Source of the DNA: STD2-77 sp964503935
GTDB taxonomy: Bacteria; Patescibacteriota; Minisyncoccia; JAHIHE01; JAGLIN01
Assembly: GCA_964503935.1 (NCBI GenBank)
Contig: CAZDCJ010000008.1
Location: forward strand, 1-39,232
Length of the DNA: 39,232 bases
Direction of reading: 5' to 3'
Shown here: positions 7,739 to 15,607 of the stretch, in pieces
Layout of the letters: each line of letters starts with the position of its first letter
Numbering within the stretch: the first letter of the stretch is position 1
The notes under the pieces: generated by a model
Database searches by the model: none
Told to the model about the DNA's origin: nothing
The model's input: the letters and a program-made list of their open reading frames with translations, nothing else
Made by a program: the position numbers and the translations under genes

Positions 7739-8149
7739 ATGTTAATGCCCAAGAAAATCAAACACCGCAAGCAGCAGAAAGGCAGGATGCGTGGGAAGGC
7801 TCAGAAAGGAAACACGATCGCATTCGGATCCTTCGCTCTCAAGACGACGGAATCTTGCTGGATTACCAGCCGCCAGATCGAGGCTGCGAGGCGCGCAATG
7901 ACCCGCTATATCCAGAGAGGCGGAAAGATATGGATCAGGATCTTCCCGGACAAGCCCATCACAGCCAAGGCTGCTGAAGTTCCTATGGGTAGCGGTAAAG
8001 GAAGCCTGGATCACTTCTCAGCGGTCGTAAAGTCGGGCAAGATACTGTTCGAGATGGACGGGGTCAAGGAAGAGATTGCGAAGGAAGCCATGAGGCTCGC
8101 CAGCCACAAGCTTCCGGTCAAGACCGAATTCGTCTCAAAGGACAGATAA
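7739..8149 (+). CDS. rplP: 50S ribosomal protein L16
   Basis: Large-subunit protein near the A-site tRNA elbow. 136 residues. The start at 7739 gives MLMPKKIKHRKQQKGRMRG, which aligns with the usual ML-x-PKR-x-K start, so it is preferred over the ATG two codons later (7745). The conserved GGKIWIRIFPDKPIT and PMGSGKG are at about 61-75 and 83-89. No Shine-Dalgarno. It follows the repeat-bearing 172-nt gap. Confidence 0.97.
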   Translation: MLMPKKIKHRKQQKGRMRGKAQKGNTIAFGSFALKTTESCWITSRQIEAARRAMTRYIQRGGKIWIRIFPDKPITAKAAEVPMGSGKGSLDHFSAVVKSGKILFEMDGVKEEIAKEAMRLASHKLPVKTEFVSKDR

Positions 8150-8177
8150 TCCAATATAACAATTCTTTATATCGCTT

Positions 8178-8372
8178 ATGAAAGTAAAAGAACTCAGGGA
8201 AAAGACCGATAACGAGCTCAAGAGCTTGATCAGGGAGAACAAAGAGACCTTGAAGAAGATGAGGTTTTCTCTCGCCAATCGGCAACTCAAGAACACCCAC
8301 GAGATCAGTGACGCCAAAGTCACTATCGCCCGGGCAGAAACCATCTTGAAGGAAAATCTTAACAGGAAATAA
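8178..8372 (+). CDS. rpmC: 50S ribosomal protein L29
   Basis: Small helical protein at the tunnel exit. 64 residues with the classic pattern KELREKTDNELKSLI near the N-terminus and RFSLANRQLKNTHEI in the middle (about 34-48). ATG at 8178, no Shine-Dalgarno. rpsQ follows after 17 nt. Confidence 0.95.
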   Translation: MKVKELREKTDNELKSLIRENKETLKKMRFSLANRQLKNTHEISDAKVTIARAETILKENLNRK

Positions 8373-8389
8373 ATTAATCTTAGATAATT

Positions 8390-8653
8390 ATGGATAAAGC
8401 AATCAAATCGGAAGCTCCCGCTTCGAGCCGCAAGAGGAAAGTCGGCATGGTTGTCAGTGACAAGATGGACAAGACGGTGGTCGTGGAGATTGTCACATTC
8501 AAGACCCACACTCTCTACAAGAAGCAGTACAAATCGAGCAAGCGATACAAGGCGCACGACGAGGCTAACAAGCACAAGGTCGGTGACAAGGTTACTATCG
8601 AGGAATGCAGGCCGATCAGCCGCGACAAGAGATGGTGCGTAGTGGAAGCATAA
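8390..8653 (+). CDS. rpsQ: 30S ribosomal protein S17
   Basis: OB-fold protein binding 16S rRNA in the body. 87 residues with GMVVSDKMDKTVVVEI at about 19-34, the Y-K-KQY loop and a C-terminal VTIEECRPISRDKRW. The first 15 residues are a small charged extension. Weak context, no Shine-Dalgarno. rplN follows after 30 nt. Confidence 0.96.
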   Translation: MDKAIKSEAPASSRKRKVGMVVSDKMDKTVVVEIVTFKTHTLYKKQYKSSKRYKAHDEANKHKVGDKVTIEECRPISRDKRWCVVEA

Positions 8654-8683
8654 TAGTCTTATAAGTTATATAAATTACTCCAT

Positions 8684-9055
8684 ATGATTCAAACAGGAAC
8701 TAACCTAGTGGTCGCAGACAACACCGGCGCCAAGACATGCCGCTGCATCAAGGTCCTCGGAGGTTCGAAGAAGAGATACGCTTACATCGGCGAGGTCATC
8801 GTCGTAGCTATCAAATCGTCCGAGCCGCGCGGCCAGGTCAAGAAAGGCGAGGTCGCCAAAGGCGTTATCGTCAGGCAGAAGAAGGCCTACCGCCGCAAGG
8901 ACGGATCCTATATCCGCTTCGATGACAATGCTATTGTGATCGTGGACAAGGACAATGTGACCCCGAAGGGCACCCGCATCTTCGGTCCGATCGCCAGAGA
9001 ACTGCGCGAAAAGGGATACATGAAAGCGATCTCCCTGGCTCCGGAAGTACTGTAA
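8684..9055 (+). CDS. rplN: 50S ribosomal protein L14
   Basis: Interface protein contacting 16S rRNA and the binding platform for RsfS. 123 residues, the usual length, starting MIQTGTNLVVADNTGAK, with GSYIRFDDNAIVIVD at about 73-87 and GTRIFGPIARELR near the end. No Shine-Dalgarno at 8684. rplX follows after 33 nt. Confidence 0.98.
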   Translation: MIQTGTNLVVADNTGAKTCRCIKVLGGSKKRYAYIGEVIVVAIKSSEPRGQVKKGEVAKGVIVRQKKAYRRKDGSYIRFDDNAIVIVDKDNVTPKGTRIFGPIARELREKGYMKAISLAPEVL

Positions 9056-9088
9056 TCTCGCGAATAATATACTTTATAAATAATAGTT

Positions 9089-9421
9089 ATGAAAATCAAG
9101 ATTAACGACAAGGTGAAGATCATCGCCGGCAAAGACAGCGGAAAGATCGGAAAGGTCATCAAATCCCTGCCTCAGCGCGACAAGGTTGTCGTGGAAGGGC
9201 TTAACACGGTTCACAAGCACACCAGGCCGAATCGCTCAGGAGGAAAAGGGCAGAGGATAACCGTGGCTATGCCGATCGAGGTTTCAAATACTATGCTTAT
9301 CTGCCCGAACTGCGGCAAAGAGACGAGGGTCGGGTATCAGGTTTCTGAGAATGGCGACAAGTTCCGCATCTGCAAGAAGTGCAAGCAGCCCATCAGCGAT
9401 AAGATAAAAGATAATAAGTAA
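9089..9421 (+). CDS. rplX: 50S ribosomal protein L24 with C-terminal zinc ribbon
   Basis: Assembly-initiating protein at the tunnel exit. 110 residues. The N-terminal KOW domain covers DKVKIIAGKDSGKIGKV (about 7-23). The C-terminal half holds two CxxC pairs, C72/C75 and C95/C98, a four-cysteine zinc site found in many bacterial L24 proteins but not in E. coli. No Shine-Dalgarno. rplE follows after 18 nt. Confidence 0.97.
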   Translation: MKIKINDKVKIIAGKDSGKIGKVIKSLPQRDKVVVEGLNTVHKHTRPNRSGGKGQRITVAMPIEVSNTMLICPNCGKETRVGYQVSENGDKFRICKKCKQPISDKIKDNK

Positions 9422-9439
9422 AGCAATTAAGAAACTCTT

Positions 9440-10000
9440 ATGTACAAGTCAAGATTAAAAGAGAGATACATGAAGGAGATCGTTCCCGCACTCAAGAAGG
9501 AAAGGGATTATCCGAACGTGATGGCTGTGCCGAAAGTGAGGAAGGTCGTGGTCAATGTCGGTCTGGGAAATATCCTGAGGAACAGCAGCGACGACCTCAA
9601 GAACATCACCGAGGATTTTGAGAATATCGTGGGCCAGAAGCCGGTAATCACCAAAGCGAAGAAAGCTATCTCCAGCTTCAAGATCCGCGAGGGGATGCCG
9701 GTAGGCATGATGGTGACATTGCGCGGCGAGCGGATGTATGAATTCTTGGACAGGCTCAGTAACGTGGTACTCCCTCAGGTAAGGGACTTCCGCGGCCTTC
9801 GGAAGAACGCTTTTGATGGGAAGGGAAATTACAGCATCGGTATCAAAGAACATATAGTCTTTCCCGAAGTCACCCGGGACAACATCAAGACTATCTTTGG
9901 AATGGAAGTGAACATCGCCACCAGTGCCCAGACGGACGATGAAGCATGCGTGCTCCTACGGAAACTAGGTCTTCCGATCGTAGAGAAGATCGTCCAATAA
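9440..10000 (+). CDS. rplE: 50S ribosomal protein L5
   Basis: Binds 5S rRNA and contacts the P-site tRNA and S19/S13. 186 residues, near the usual 180, starting YKSRLKERYMKEI and containing KPVITKAKKAISSFKIREG at about 72-90. The C-terminal part includes the typical NIATSAQTDDEACVLLRKLG. ATG at 9440; no Shine-Dalgarno. Confidence 0.97.
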   Translation: MYKSRLKERYMKEIVPALKKERDYPNVMAVPKVRKVVVNVGLGNILRNSSDDLKNITEDFENIVGQKPVITKAKKAISSFKIREGMPVGMMVTLRGERMYEFLDRLSNVVLPQVRDFRGLRKNAFDGKGNYSIGIKEHIVFPEVTRDNIKTIFGMEVNIATSAQTDDEACVLLRKLGLPIVEKIVQ

Positions 10001-10024
10001 TATTAACTAATCAGAACAATTACT

Positions 10025-10210
10025 ATGGCAAGAACAGCATTAATAGTAAAAGCGAACAAAAAACCGAAGTTTTCCACACGCACCATCCATAGATGCTGGA
10101 AGTGCGGCAGGAATCACGGATATCTCCGCAAGTTCGACCTTTGCCGGATCTGCTTTCGGGAACTGGCGAGCAAGGGAGAATTGCCCGGAGTGAAGAAGAG
10201 CAGCTGGTAA
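10025..10210 (+). CDS. rpsZ: 30S ribosomal protein S14, zinc-binding (type Z)
   Basis: Short 61-residue S14 of the zinc-binding kind. C24-x2-C27 and C40-x2-C43 form the metal site, within CWKCGRNHGYLRKFDLCRIC. The last residues KKSSW are typical of this class. It acts in 30S head assembly. ATG at 10025, no Shine-Dalgarno; a 61-nt AT-rich gap follows before rpsH. Confidence 0.97.
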   Translation: MARTALIVKANKKPKFSTRTIHRCWKCGRNHGYLRKFDLCRICFRELASKGELPGVKKSSW

Positions 10211-10271
10211 TCTTGATTTGAAACTAAGCCGTTTACATATAGAGTCTTATAAATAATGTTAATTTTTTGAT

Positions 10272-10667
10272 ATGACTATGACAGATCCAATCGCGGATAT
10301 GCTCACACGGATAAGGAATGCGCAAAGAGCTAACCACATCAAAGTACAGATGCCTTCTTCGAATTTCAAGTTGGCCATCGCAAAGATCCTCAAGAAAGAG
10401 GGTTATATCGAGGACGTGATCCAGTACAAGAAGGGCTTCAAAGTCACTTTGGAGATCGTGCTCAAGAAGAACGACGAGAAGTACGCGATTTCCGAGATCC
10501 AGCGGGTCAGCCGGCCGGGACAGAGAGTATACGTGGGCAAGAGCAAGATACCTAAGATTCTCAACGGATATGGCCTTGCTATCATCTCCACTTCACAGGG
10601 ACTGATGACCGACGAGGATGCCAAGGCGAAAGGCCTGGGCGGGGAGCTCGTGTTCAAAGTCTGGTAA
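10272..10667 (+). CDS. rpsH: 30S ribosomal protein S8
   Basis: Binds the central domain of 16S rRNA early in assembly; in E. coli the autogenous repressor of the spc operon. 131 residues, normal length. It starts MTMTDPIADMLTRIRNAQ; a second ATG two codons in (10278) is equally plausible. The C-terminal motif with STSQGLMTDEDAKAKGLGGE is typical. No Shine-Dalgarno. Confidence 0.97.
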   Translation: MTMTDPIADMLTRIRNAQRANHIKVQMPSSNFKLAIAKILKKEGYIEDVIQYKKGFKVTLEIVLKKNDEKYAISEIQRVSRPGQRVYVGKSKIPKILNGYGLAIISTSQGLMTDEDAKAKGLGGELVFKVW

Positions 10668-10709
10668 GATGGGCCTACTCCGTAATAAGATATAATTTAG
10701 ATAATATAT

Positions 10710-11255
10710 ATGAGCAAGATAGGAAAAAAAGCCATAGAGATCCCGAATGGTGTCACGGTCACATATGGTGATAACAACAAGGTCAGCGTGAAAGGTCCGA
10801 AAGGCGAGCTCTCTGCCAGCTTTCATGCGGAGATTAACATCGAGACCAAGGACAACGAGATTATCGTCACTCCGAAGAAAGATGCGAGGAGGCTATACGC
10901 ATTCTGGGGGCTTACCCGCAATCTCATCGCTAACATGATCGTGGGCGTGACCAAGGGCTATGAGAAGCAGCTGGAGCTCCAGGGGGTCGGTTACAAGGTC
11001 GCTCTCAAAGGGAACGATCTGGACATGGCTTTGGGTTTCTCCCATCCGGTCGCTTTCAAGGCTCCGCAGGGGATCAAATTCACGGTGGAAAAGAATATCA
11101 TAACCATAAGCGGCATCGACAAGCAGCAGGTGGGGCAGGTAGCGGCGGAAATCCGCAAGCTGAGGAAGCCGGAGCCTTACAAGGGCAAGGGCGTACGCTA
11201 TGTCGGCGAGAAGGTCCGCAGGAAAGCTGGAAAGAAAGTCGGCTCCGGAAGCTAA
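10710..11255 (+). CDS. rplF: 50S ribosomal protein L6
   Basis: Protein of the factor-binding region near the sarcin-ricin loop. 181 residues made of two repeated alpha/beta domains. The C-terminal motif KPEPYKGKGVRYVGE (about 154-168) is highly conserved. It starts SKIGKKAIEIPNGV. ATG at 10710 preceded by ATAATATAT, no Shine-Dalgarno. Confidence 0.97.
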   Translation: MSKIGKKAIEIPNGVTVTYGDNNKVSVKGPKGELSASFHAEINIETKDNEIIVTPKKDARRLYAFWGLTRNLIANMIVGVTKGYEKQLELQGVGYKVALKGNDLDMALGFSHPVAFKAPQGIKFTVEKNIITISGIDKQQVGQVAAEIRKLRKPEPYKGKGVRYVGEKVRRKAGKKVGSGS

Positions 11256-11298
11256 TAGGAAATGCGCTTAAATATTTAAGATAATATCAAGTATAAAT

Positions 11299-11655
11299 AT
11301 GATAGACAAAGTGAAAGCCAAAAGAGAAGGGAGACTGAGACGGCACAATCGCGTGCGTGCCAAAGTTTCAGGGACGGCTGAAATCCCCCGGCTGAACGTC
11401 TTCAGGAGCAACAAGGGGCTTTATATTCAGCTTATCGACGACGTCTCCGGTAAGACCATCGCTAGCGTAGTCGATGCTGAAGTGAAAGCGGGCAAGACCA
11501 AGGTGGAAAAAGCCAAGGAAGCCGGCAAGATCATCGCGGGGAAAGCGATTGAGAAGAATATCAAGAAAGCTGTCTTCGATCGGGGCGGATACCAGTACCA
11601 CGGCCGGACCCAGGCGGTTGCCGAGGGTGCGAGAGAAGGCGGACTTGAATTCTAA
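11299..11655 (+). CDS. rplR: 50S ribosomal protein L18
   Basis: 5S rRNA-binding protein of the central protuberance. 118 residues; starts with a basic arm (KREGRLRRHNRVRAKVSGT), then PRLNVFRSNKGLYIQLIDD, and ends VAEGAREGGLEF as in other L18 proteins. No Shine-Dalgarno. rpsE follows after 27 nt. Confidence 0.97.
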   Translation: MIDKVKAKREGRLRRHNRVRAKVSGTAEIPRLNVFRSNKGLYIQLIDDVSGKTIASVVDAEVKAGKTKVEKAKEAGKIIAGKAIEKNIKKAVFDRGGYQYHGRTQAVAEGAREGGLEF

Positions 11656-11682
11656 TTTATTAATAAGCGTTTGCTTCAAAAT

Positions 11683-12345
11683 ATGATAAAGAAAGACGAC
11701 AAGAAAAGAAGAGGCGGCTTCGGAAAGAAGCGGGAGAAGCCGGAATTCGACCAGAAGGTGATTGATATCGCCCGCGTGACCCGTGTGGTCAAGGGCGGCA
11801 AGAGATTCAGCTTCCGGACCACCGTGGTTATCGGTGACAAGAAGGGGCGCGTCGGCGTCGGCGTGGCCAAGGGGCCGGACATGAAGATATCGACGGAGAA
11901 ATCGGTCGCGCAGGCTAAGAAGGGTCTCGTGAAGATAAGCTTCCACGGGAATACCGTTCCTTATCCGGTAGAGATGAAAGTGGGCAGCGCCCGCGTGCTC
12001 ATCAAGCCAGCCGTCAAAGGACGCGGAATCGTAGCCGGCGGCGCAGTGCGTGCTGTCATGAGCCTTGTCGGTATCGGCGACATCAGCGCGAAGATGCTCG
12101 GATCCAAGAACAAGCTCAGCAATGCCCGGGCGACTATCAAGGCCCTGGAAACGTTCTCCGTGAAGACTGTGGGCGAGATGAAAAAGGAGAAGGTGGAGGC
12201 CGAGAAGAGGGAGAAAGCCGCTGCTGCTGTAGCAGCAAAGAAAGCAGCTCTCGAAAAGGATGCTCTTAAGGCGGAAGTGAAAGAAGCGAAGGAAGAGAAG
12301 AAAGTCACCAAGCCTTTGGCCGCTAAGCCTAAGAAAGAGGAGTAA
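11683..12345 (+). CDS. rpsE: 30S ribosomal protein S5 with charged C-terminal tail
   Basis: Part of the mRNA entry channel; affects decoding fidelity. 220 residues from the ATG at 11683; an in-frame TTG at 11671 would add four residues and has no support. The core includes VVKGGKRFSFRTTVVIGD and GVAKGPD, then a C-terminal domain with GRGIVAGGAVRAVMSLVGI. From about residue 165 there is a 55-residue alanine/lysine/glutamate-rich tail not found in E. coli S5. No rpmD follows: rplO begins 33 nt later. Confidence 0.97.
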   Translation: MIKKDDKKRRGGFGKKREKPEFDQKVIDIARVTRVVKGGKRFSFRTTVVIGDKKGRVGVGVAKGPDMKISTEKSVAQAKKGLVKISFHGNTVPYPVEMKVGSARVLIKPAVKGRGIVAGGAVRAVMSLVGIGDISAKMLGSKNKLSNARATIKALETFSVKTVGEMKKEKVEAEKREKAAAAVAAKKAALEKDALKAEVKEAKEEKKVTKPLAAKPKKEE

Positions 12346-12378
12346 TCCGAATATTAATCCAGATAAAGTCTATCATAT

Positions 12379-12816
12379 ATGCAGCTACATCAATTAAAGC
12401 CGAATCCCAAGACGAAGAAGAAGAGAGTCGGCCGGGGAGGCGCGCACGGAACTACCGCGACCCGCGGTACCAAAGGACAGAAGTCGCGTAGCGGAGGCGG
12501 AAAAGGAAAGAACTTCCAGGGAGAAAAGATCCCGCTTTTCCGCAAGACTCCTAAACTCAGAGGCTTCAAGAGCCTGAGACCGAAGAATCTGGCAGTGAAC
12601 CTTGCTCAGATAGAAGCGATTTTTGCGAGCGGCGAGACGGTGAATCCCGTAACGCTCTTTCAGAAAGGCCTCATTCGGAGCGGCAAAGGAGCCGCTGTCA
12701 AGATCCTGGGAAGCGGCGAAATAAGCAAGAAGGTCGTCTTCGAAGACTGTCTGGTGTCGAAGACCGCCGAGGAGAAGATCAAGAAGGCTGGCGGAGAGAT
12801 CAGTGTCGTTGCCTGA
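12379..12816 (+). CDS. rplO: 50S ribosomal protein L15
   Basis: Late-assembly large-subunit protein. 145 residues, starting with the basic glycine-rich arm (KPNPKTKKKRVGRGGAHG, then GTKGQKSRSGGGKG) and followed by the folded C-terminal domain. It sits directly after rpsE, where most bacteria have rpmD in between. No Shine-Dalgarno. secY follows after 23 nt. Confidence 0.97.
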   Translation: MQLHQLKPNPKTKKKRVGRGGAHGTTATRGTKGQKSRSGGGKGKNFQGEKIPLFRKTPKLRGFKSLRPKNLAVNLAQIEAIFASGETVNPVTLFQKGLIRSGKGAAVKILGSGEISKKVVFEDCLVSKTAEEKIKKAGGEISVVA

Positions 12817-12839
12817 AATAAAATCTTAAAATTCTTACG

Positions 12840-14108
12840 ATGAGAAAAATCACACAAATCCTGAAGGATAAGGAACTTCGGGGTAAGATCGTATATGTGG
12901 CATTCCTCCTTGTAGTCTTCCGTCTGGCGGCACACATCCCGATCCAGATCGTCGACAGTGAGCGTCTTTCGGCGCTCTTCCGGAGTAACCAGATGCTGGG
13001 CATGATGAATCTCCTGACTGGAAGCTCAATGGAGAACTTTTCGCTGGTGATGCTTGGCGTAGGTCCTTACATCACGGCATCTATCATCATGCAGCTCCTC
13101 ACGATGATCTCTCCGAAGATGAAGGAGATATATCACGAATCGGGAGAAGAAGGCAGGAGGAAATTCAACCAGCTGACCAGGCTCCTTACCGTGCCTTTGG
13201 CATTGCTTTCGGGTTTCGGAATGATCACGCTCCTTCGCAATGAAGGCGTGGTGCTTGCCGGAGTGGGCAATACCGAGATCACATACGCGCTCCTGAGTAT
13301 CACCGCCGGTACGATCTTCATGATGTGGCTGGGAGAGCTCATTTCGGAAAAGAATATCGGGAACGGGATTTCGCTCATAATCTTCGCCGGTATAGTTTCT
13401 GGCATTCCGAGCGCGGCCATGATGACCATGGAAAGCAAGATTCCCTGGACGACGGTAGTCATTTTGCTCGCGCTGGCGATAATTGTGGTGATTGGCGTGG
13501 TCATCATCACCGAGGGGCAGCGGAATATCCCCGTATCCTATGCGCGCCGCACTTCGGGGGCGAAAGTCACCCGTAGCGGAGGATCGACTTTCCTGCCGCT
13601 TCGCGTCAATTCGTCGGGAATGGTGCCAATCATCTTCGCGATGTCCATCATGCTTTTCCCGACTATCGTGGCTCAGTTCCTGGTAAGGAACCCCAATCCG
13701 CAGATTTCCGGCGCAGCGATATGGATACAGAACCTTTTCGATAACCAGCCATTCTACGAGATACTTTATTTCGTAATGGTATTCCTTTTTACCTACTTCT
13801 ATACCTCTATCGTATTCGATGCCAAGAGCGTCGCGGAGAACCTGCAGAAGCACGGTGGATTCGTTCCCGGCATCAGGCCAGGAAGGAATACGGCGGAGTA
13901 TCTGGAGAAGGTCATCAACCGTATAACCTTCGTAGGGGCGGTATTTCTTGGTCTCATGGCAGTCTTGCCGGTTATCGGCCAGAACTTGACCAATGTCCAG
14001 ACCTTTACCATCGGCGGATCTTCCGTACTGATCGTGGTCGGAGTGGTACTGGATACTATAAGGCAGATAGACTCTCAGCTTACGATGAGGGATTACGAGG
14101 AGATATAG
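12840..14108 (+). CDS. secY: Preprotein translocase channel subunit SecY
   Basis: Pore of the Sec translocon, which exports the signal-peptide proteins found later in this window. 422 residues with ten predicted membrane helices; the plug region follows helix 1, and the cytosolic loops carry ARRTSGAKVTRSGGSTFLPL (about 236-255) and GFVPGIRPGRNTAEYL (about 341-356), both conserved. The last helix is GGSSVLIVVGVVLDTIRQI and the C-terminal tail is short. It ends the ribosomal operon; a hairpin follows. Confidence 0.98.
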   Translation: MRKITQILKDKELRGKIVYVAFLLVVFRLAAHIPIQIVDSERLSALFRSNQMLGMMNLLTGSSMENFSLVMLGVGPYITASIIMQLLTMISPKMKEIYHESGEEGRRKFNQLTRLLTVPLALLSGFGMITLLRNEGVVLAGVGNTEITYALLSITAGTIFMMWLGELISEKNIGNGISLIIFAGIVSGIPSAAMMTMESKIPWTTVVILLALAIIVVIGVVIITEGQRNIPVSYARRTSGAKVTRSGGSTFLPLRVNSSGMVPIIFAMSIMLFPTIVAQFLVRNPNPQISGAAIWIQNLFDNQPFYEILYFVMVFLFTYFYTSIVFDAKSVAENLQKHGGFVPGIRPGRNTAEYLEKVINRITFVGAVFLGLMAVLPVIGQNLTNVQTFTIGGSSVLIVVGVVLDTIRQIDSQLTMRDYEEI

Positions 14109-14120
14109 TACTCATTTACG

Positions 14121-14157
14121 AACTAAGACGGTCGCTTGAAAGGACCGTTTTAGTTTT
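14121..14157 (+). terminator. Hairpin after secY
   Basis: AACTAAGACGGTC (14121-14133) pairs with GACCGTTTTAGTT (14143-14155), 13 bp with one G-U pair and a nine-base loop, ending in a short TTTT. It probably terminates the S10-spc transcript at least partly. Confidence 0.65.
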
Positions 14158-14183
14158 GTGGTTTGCGCGATATGGTGTAAAAT
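14156..14183 (+). promoter_or_regulatory. Tentative promoter for the first adk
   Basis: TTGTGG at 14156-14161, 16-nt spacer, TAAAAT at 14178-14183. Both boxes are imperfect. A promoter here would make adk-adk-map a unit separate from the ribosomal operon. Confidence 0.35.
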
Positions 14184-14207
14184 GTATATAGGGATAATAA
14201 TACTATT

Positions 14208-14873
14208 ATGGACGGTAACTTTAACATCCTGCTGATCGGACCTTCAGGGGCCGGGAAGGGGACCCAGGCGAAGCTTCTCGCGGAAAAATACGGCCTGAGG
14301 CATCTTCAGAGCGGCGAGATACTCCGCAATATGGCAGCTCAGGATACGGAATTCGGCCGGCAGGTGAAAGCGGCGCTACAGGAAGGTTTTGTCCCTTCGG
14401 AGTGGATATTCCAGATGATTGAGGAGGAATTCTCAAAGCTGGGCGATCAGGGAATGGTCATCGACGGATTCTCGCGAAAGCTCAGCGAAATCGAGATGCT
14501 ATGCGACGTATTCGAGAAAAAGGACAAGAAGATAGATTTCGTATTCCTCATAAATATAGGCGATGAAGAAGTCATCGAACGGCTTCTTAATCGCAGGCTA
14601 TGCAGGAAATGCAAGGAAGTCTTCGATGCTCGCGATCTCGGAAGCGGCGAGTGCCTGCTTTGCGGCGGAGAGATATATACGCGGGAAGATGACAATCTCG
14701 TAGCGATAAAGAAGAGGCTGGAAGACTATAAGAAAGAGACTTCGCTCGTGATCGAGTTTCTCAAGAAGAAGCGCGAGGTTATCGAGATAGATGGCAAGCG
14801 GCCGATCGAAGGAGTATTTAATGAAATGCGCGGCTGGATCGAGAAAGGCAAGAAAGATGCGGATCCGGCATAA
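14208..14873 (+). CDS. adk: Adenylate kinase-like NMP kinase, first of a tandem pair
   Basis: P-loop kinase that transfers phosphate from ATP to a nucleoside monophosphate. 221 residues with P-loop GPSGAGKGT (11-19), the equivalent of E. coli Arg36 at R40, and a long LID domain holding a complete four-cysteine zinc site (C132, C135, C149, C152). The NMP-binding motif is altered: DGFSRK (86-91) instead of DGFPRT, and Glu94 stands where E. coli Adk has Gln92, which recognises adenine. Substrate preference may therefore differ from AMP. It lies after secY, the usual adk location, with a second copy 18 nt downstream. No Shine-Dalgarno. Confidence 0.9.
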   Translation: MDGNFNILLIGPSGAGKGTQAKLLAEKYGLRHLQSGEILRNMAAQDTEFGRQVKAALQEGFVPSEWIFQMIEEEFSKLGDQGMVIDGFSRKLSEIEMLCDVFEKKDKKIDFVFLINIGDEEVIERLLNRRLCRKCKEVFDARDLGSGECLLCGGEIYTREDDNLVAIKKRLEDYKKETSLVIEFLKKKREVIEIDGKRPIEGVFNEMRGWIEKGKKDADPA

Positions 14874-14891
14874 GTTAAGATAATATCATTC

Positions 14892-15560
14892 ATGAAAAAG
14901 AACATAAACATTGTCATAATGGGATCGCAGGGTTCGGGAAAAGGGACGCAGGCAAAATTACTCGCGAAGGAGTATGACCTCCAGCATCTTGAGACCGGAG
15001 GTATCCTCCGGAAGATCGCCAAGGAAGGTACGAAGGTCGGAAAGATGATTGATGTACTGATCAATAAGAACGGTGAATTCGTGCCCTGGAGCATCGTACG
15101 GGAAATCCTGGACGAGACCATGGACGGCATCGACCGATCGCGGGGAATAATCTTTGACGGCACGCCGAGGCGTATCGAAGAGGTACACTACTGGGACGAG
15201 AAATTCGACGAGCTGGACTTGCACGGGTTCGATCTGATCTTCTTCATCAAGCTTACCGAGGAAGAATCGCTCCGCCGCATCTCGAGCCGCAGACTCTGCC
15301 GGGACAACGGACACTCTCTCATCTTTGGCAAGGATGTCTATGGCGAAGATGACAAATGTCCGACATGCGGGAGCCCGATCTTCATGAGAGAAGATGATTC
15401 GCCGGAGAAAGTCCAGAAGAGGCTGGCTTGGAGCAAGGAGATCCTGGGACCGGTAATCGGTTATTACAAGGAGAAGGGGAAATTGATCGAGATAGACGGC
15501 ACCCAGACGATCGAAGAGATTTTCCAGGAAATCAAGGGGCGTATCGAGAAAGCGGGATAA
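14892..15560 (+). CDS. adk: Adenylate kinase-like NMP kinase, second of a tandem pair
   Basis: 222-residue paralogue of the preceding gene. P-loop GSQGSGKGT (11-19) and R40 are intact. The NMP-binding motif reads DGTPRR (89-94) with Glu97 in place of the adenine-contacting Gln. The LID zinc site is modified: C136-x4-H141 followed by C156-x2-C159, so three cysteines and a histidine, against four cysteines in its neighbour. The two proteins differ at most positions outside the motifs, so the duplication is old and the copies have probably specialised. Co-transcribed with the first copy (18 nt apart) and probably with map, 47 nt downstream. Confidence 0.88.
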   Translation: MKKNINIVIMGSQGSGKGTQAKLLAKEYDLQHLETGGILRKIAKEGTKVGKMIDVLINKNGEFVPWSIVREILDETMDGIDRSRGIIFDGTPRRIEEVHYWDEKFDELDLHGFDLIFFIKLTEEESLRRISSRRLCRDNGHSLIFGKDVYGEDDKCPTCGSPIFMREDDSPEKVQKRLAWSKEILGPVIGYYKEKGKLIEIDGTQTIEEIFQEIKGRIEKAG

Positions 15561-15607
15561 TTCCCCGCTATTTCTCATACCAGATGATTATCATATAAGC
15601 CAATCGT

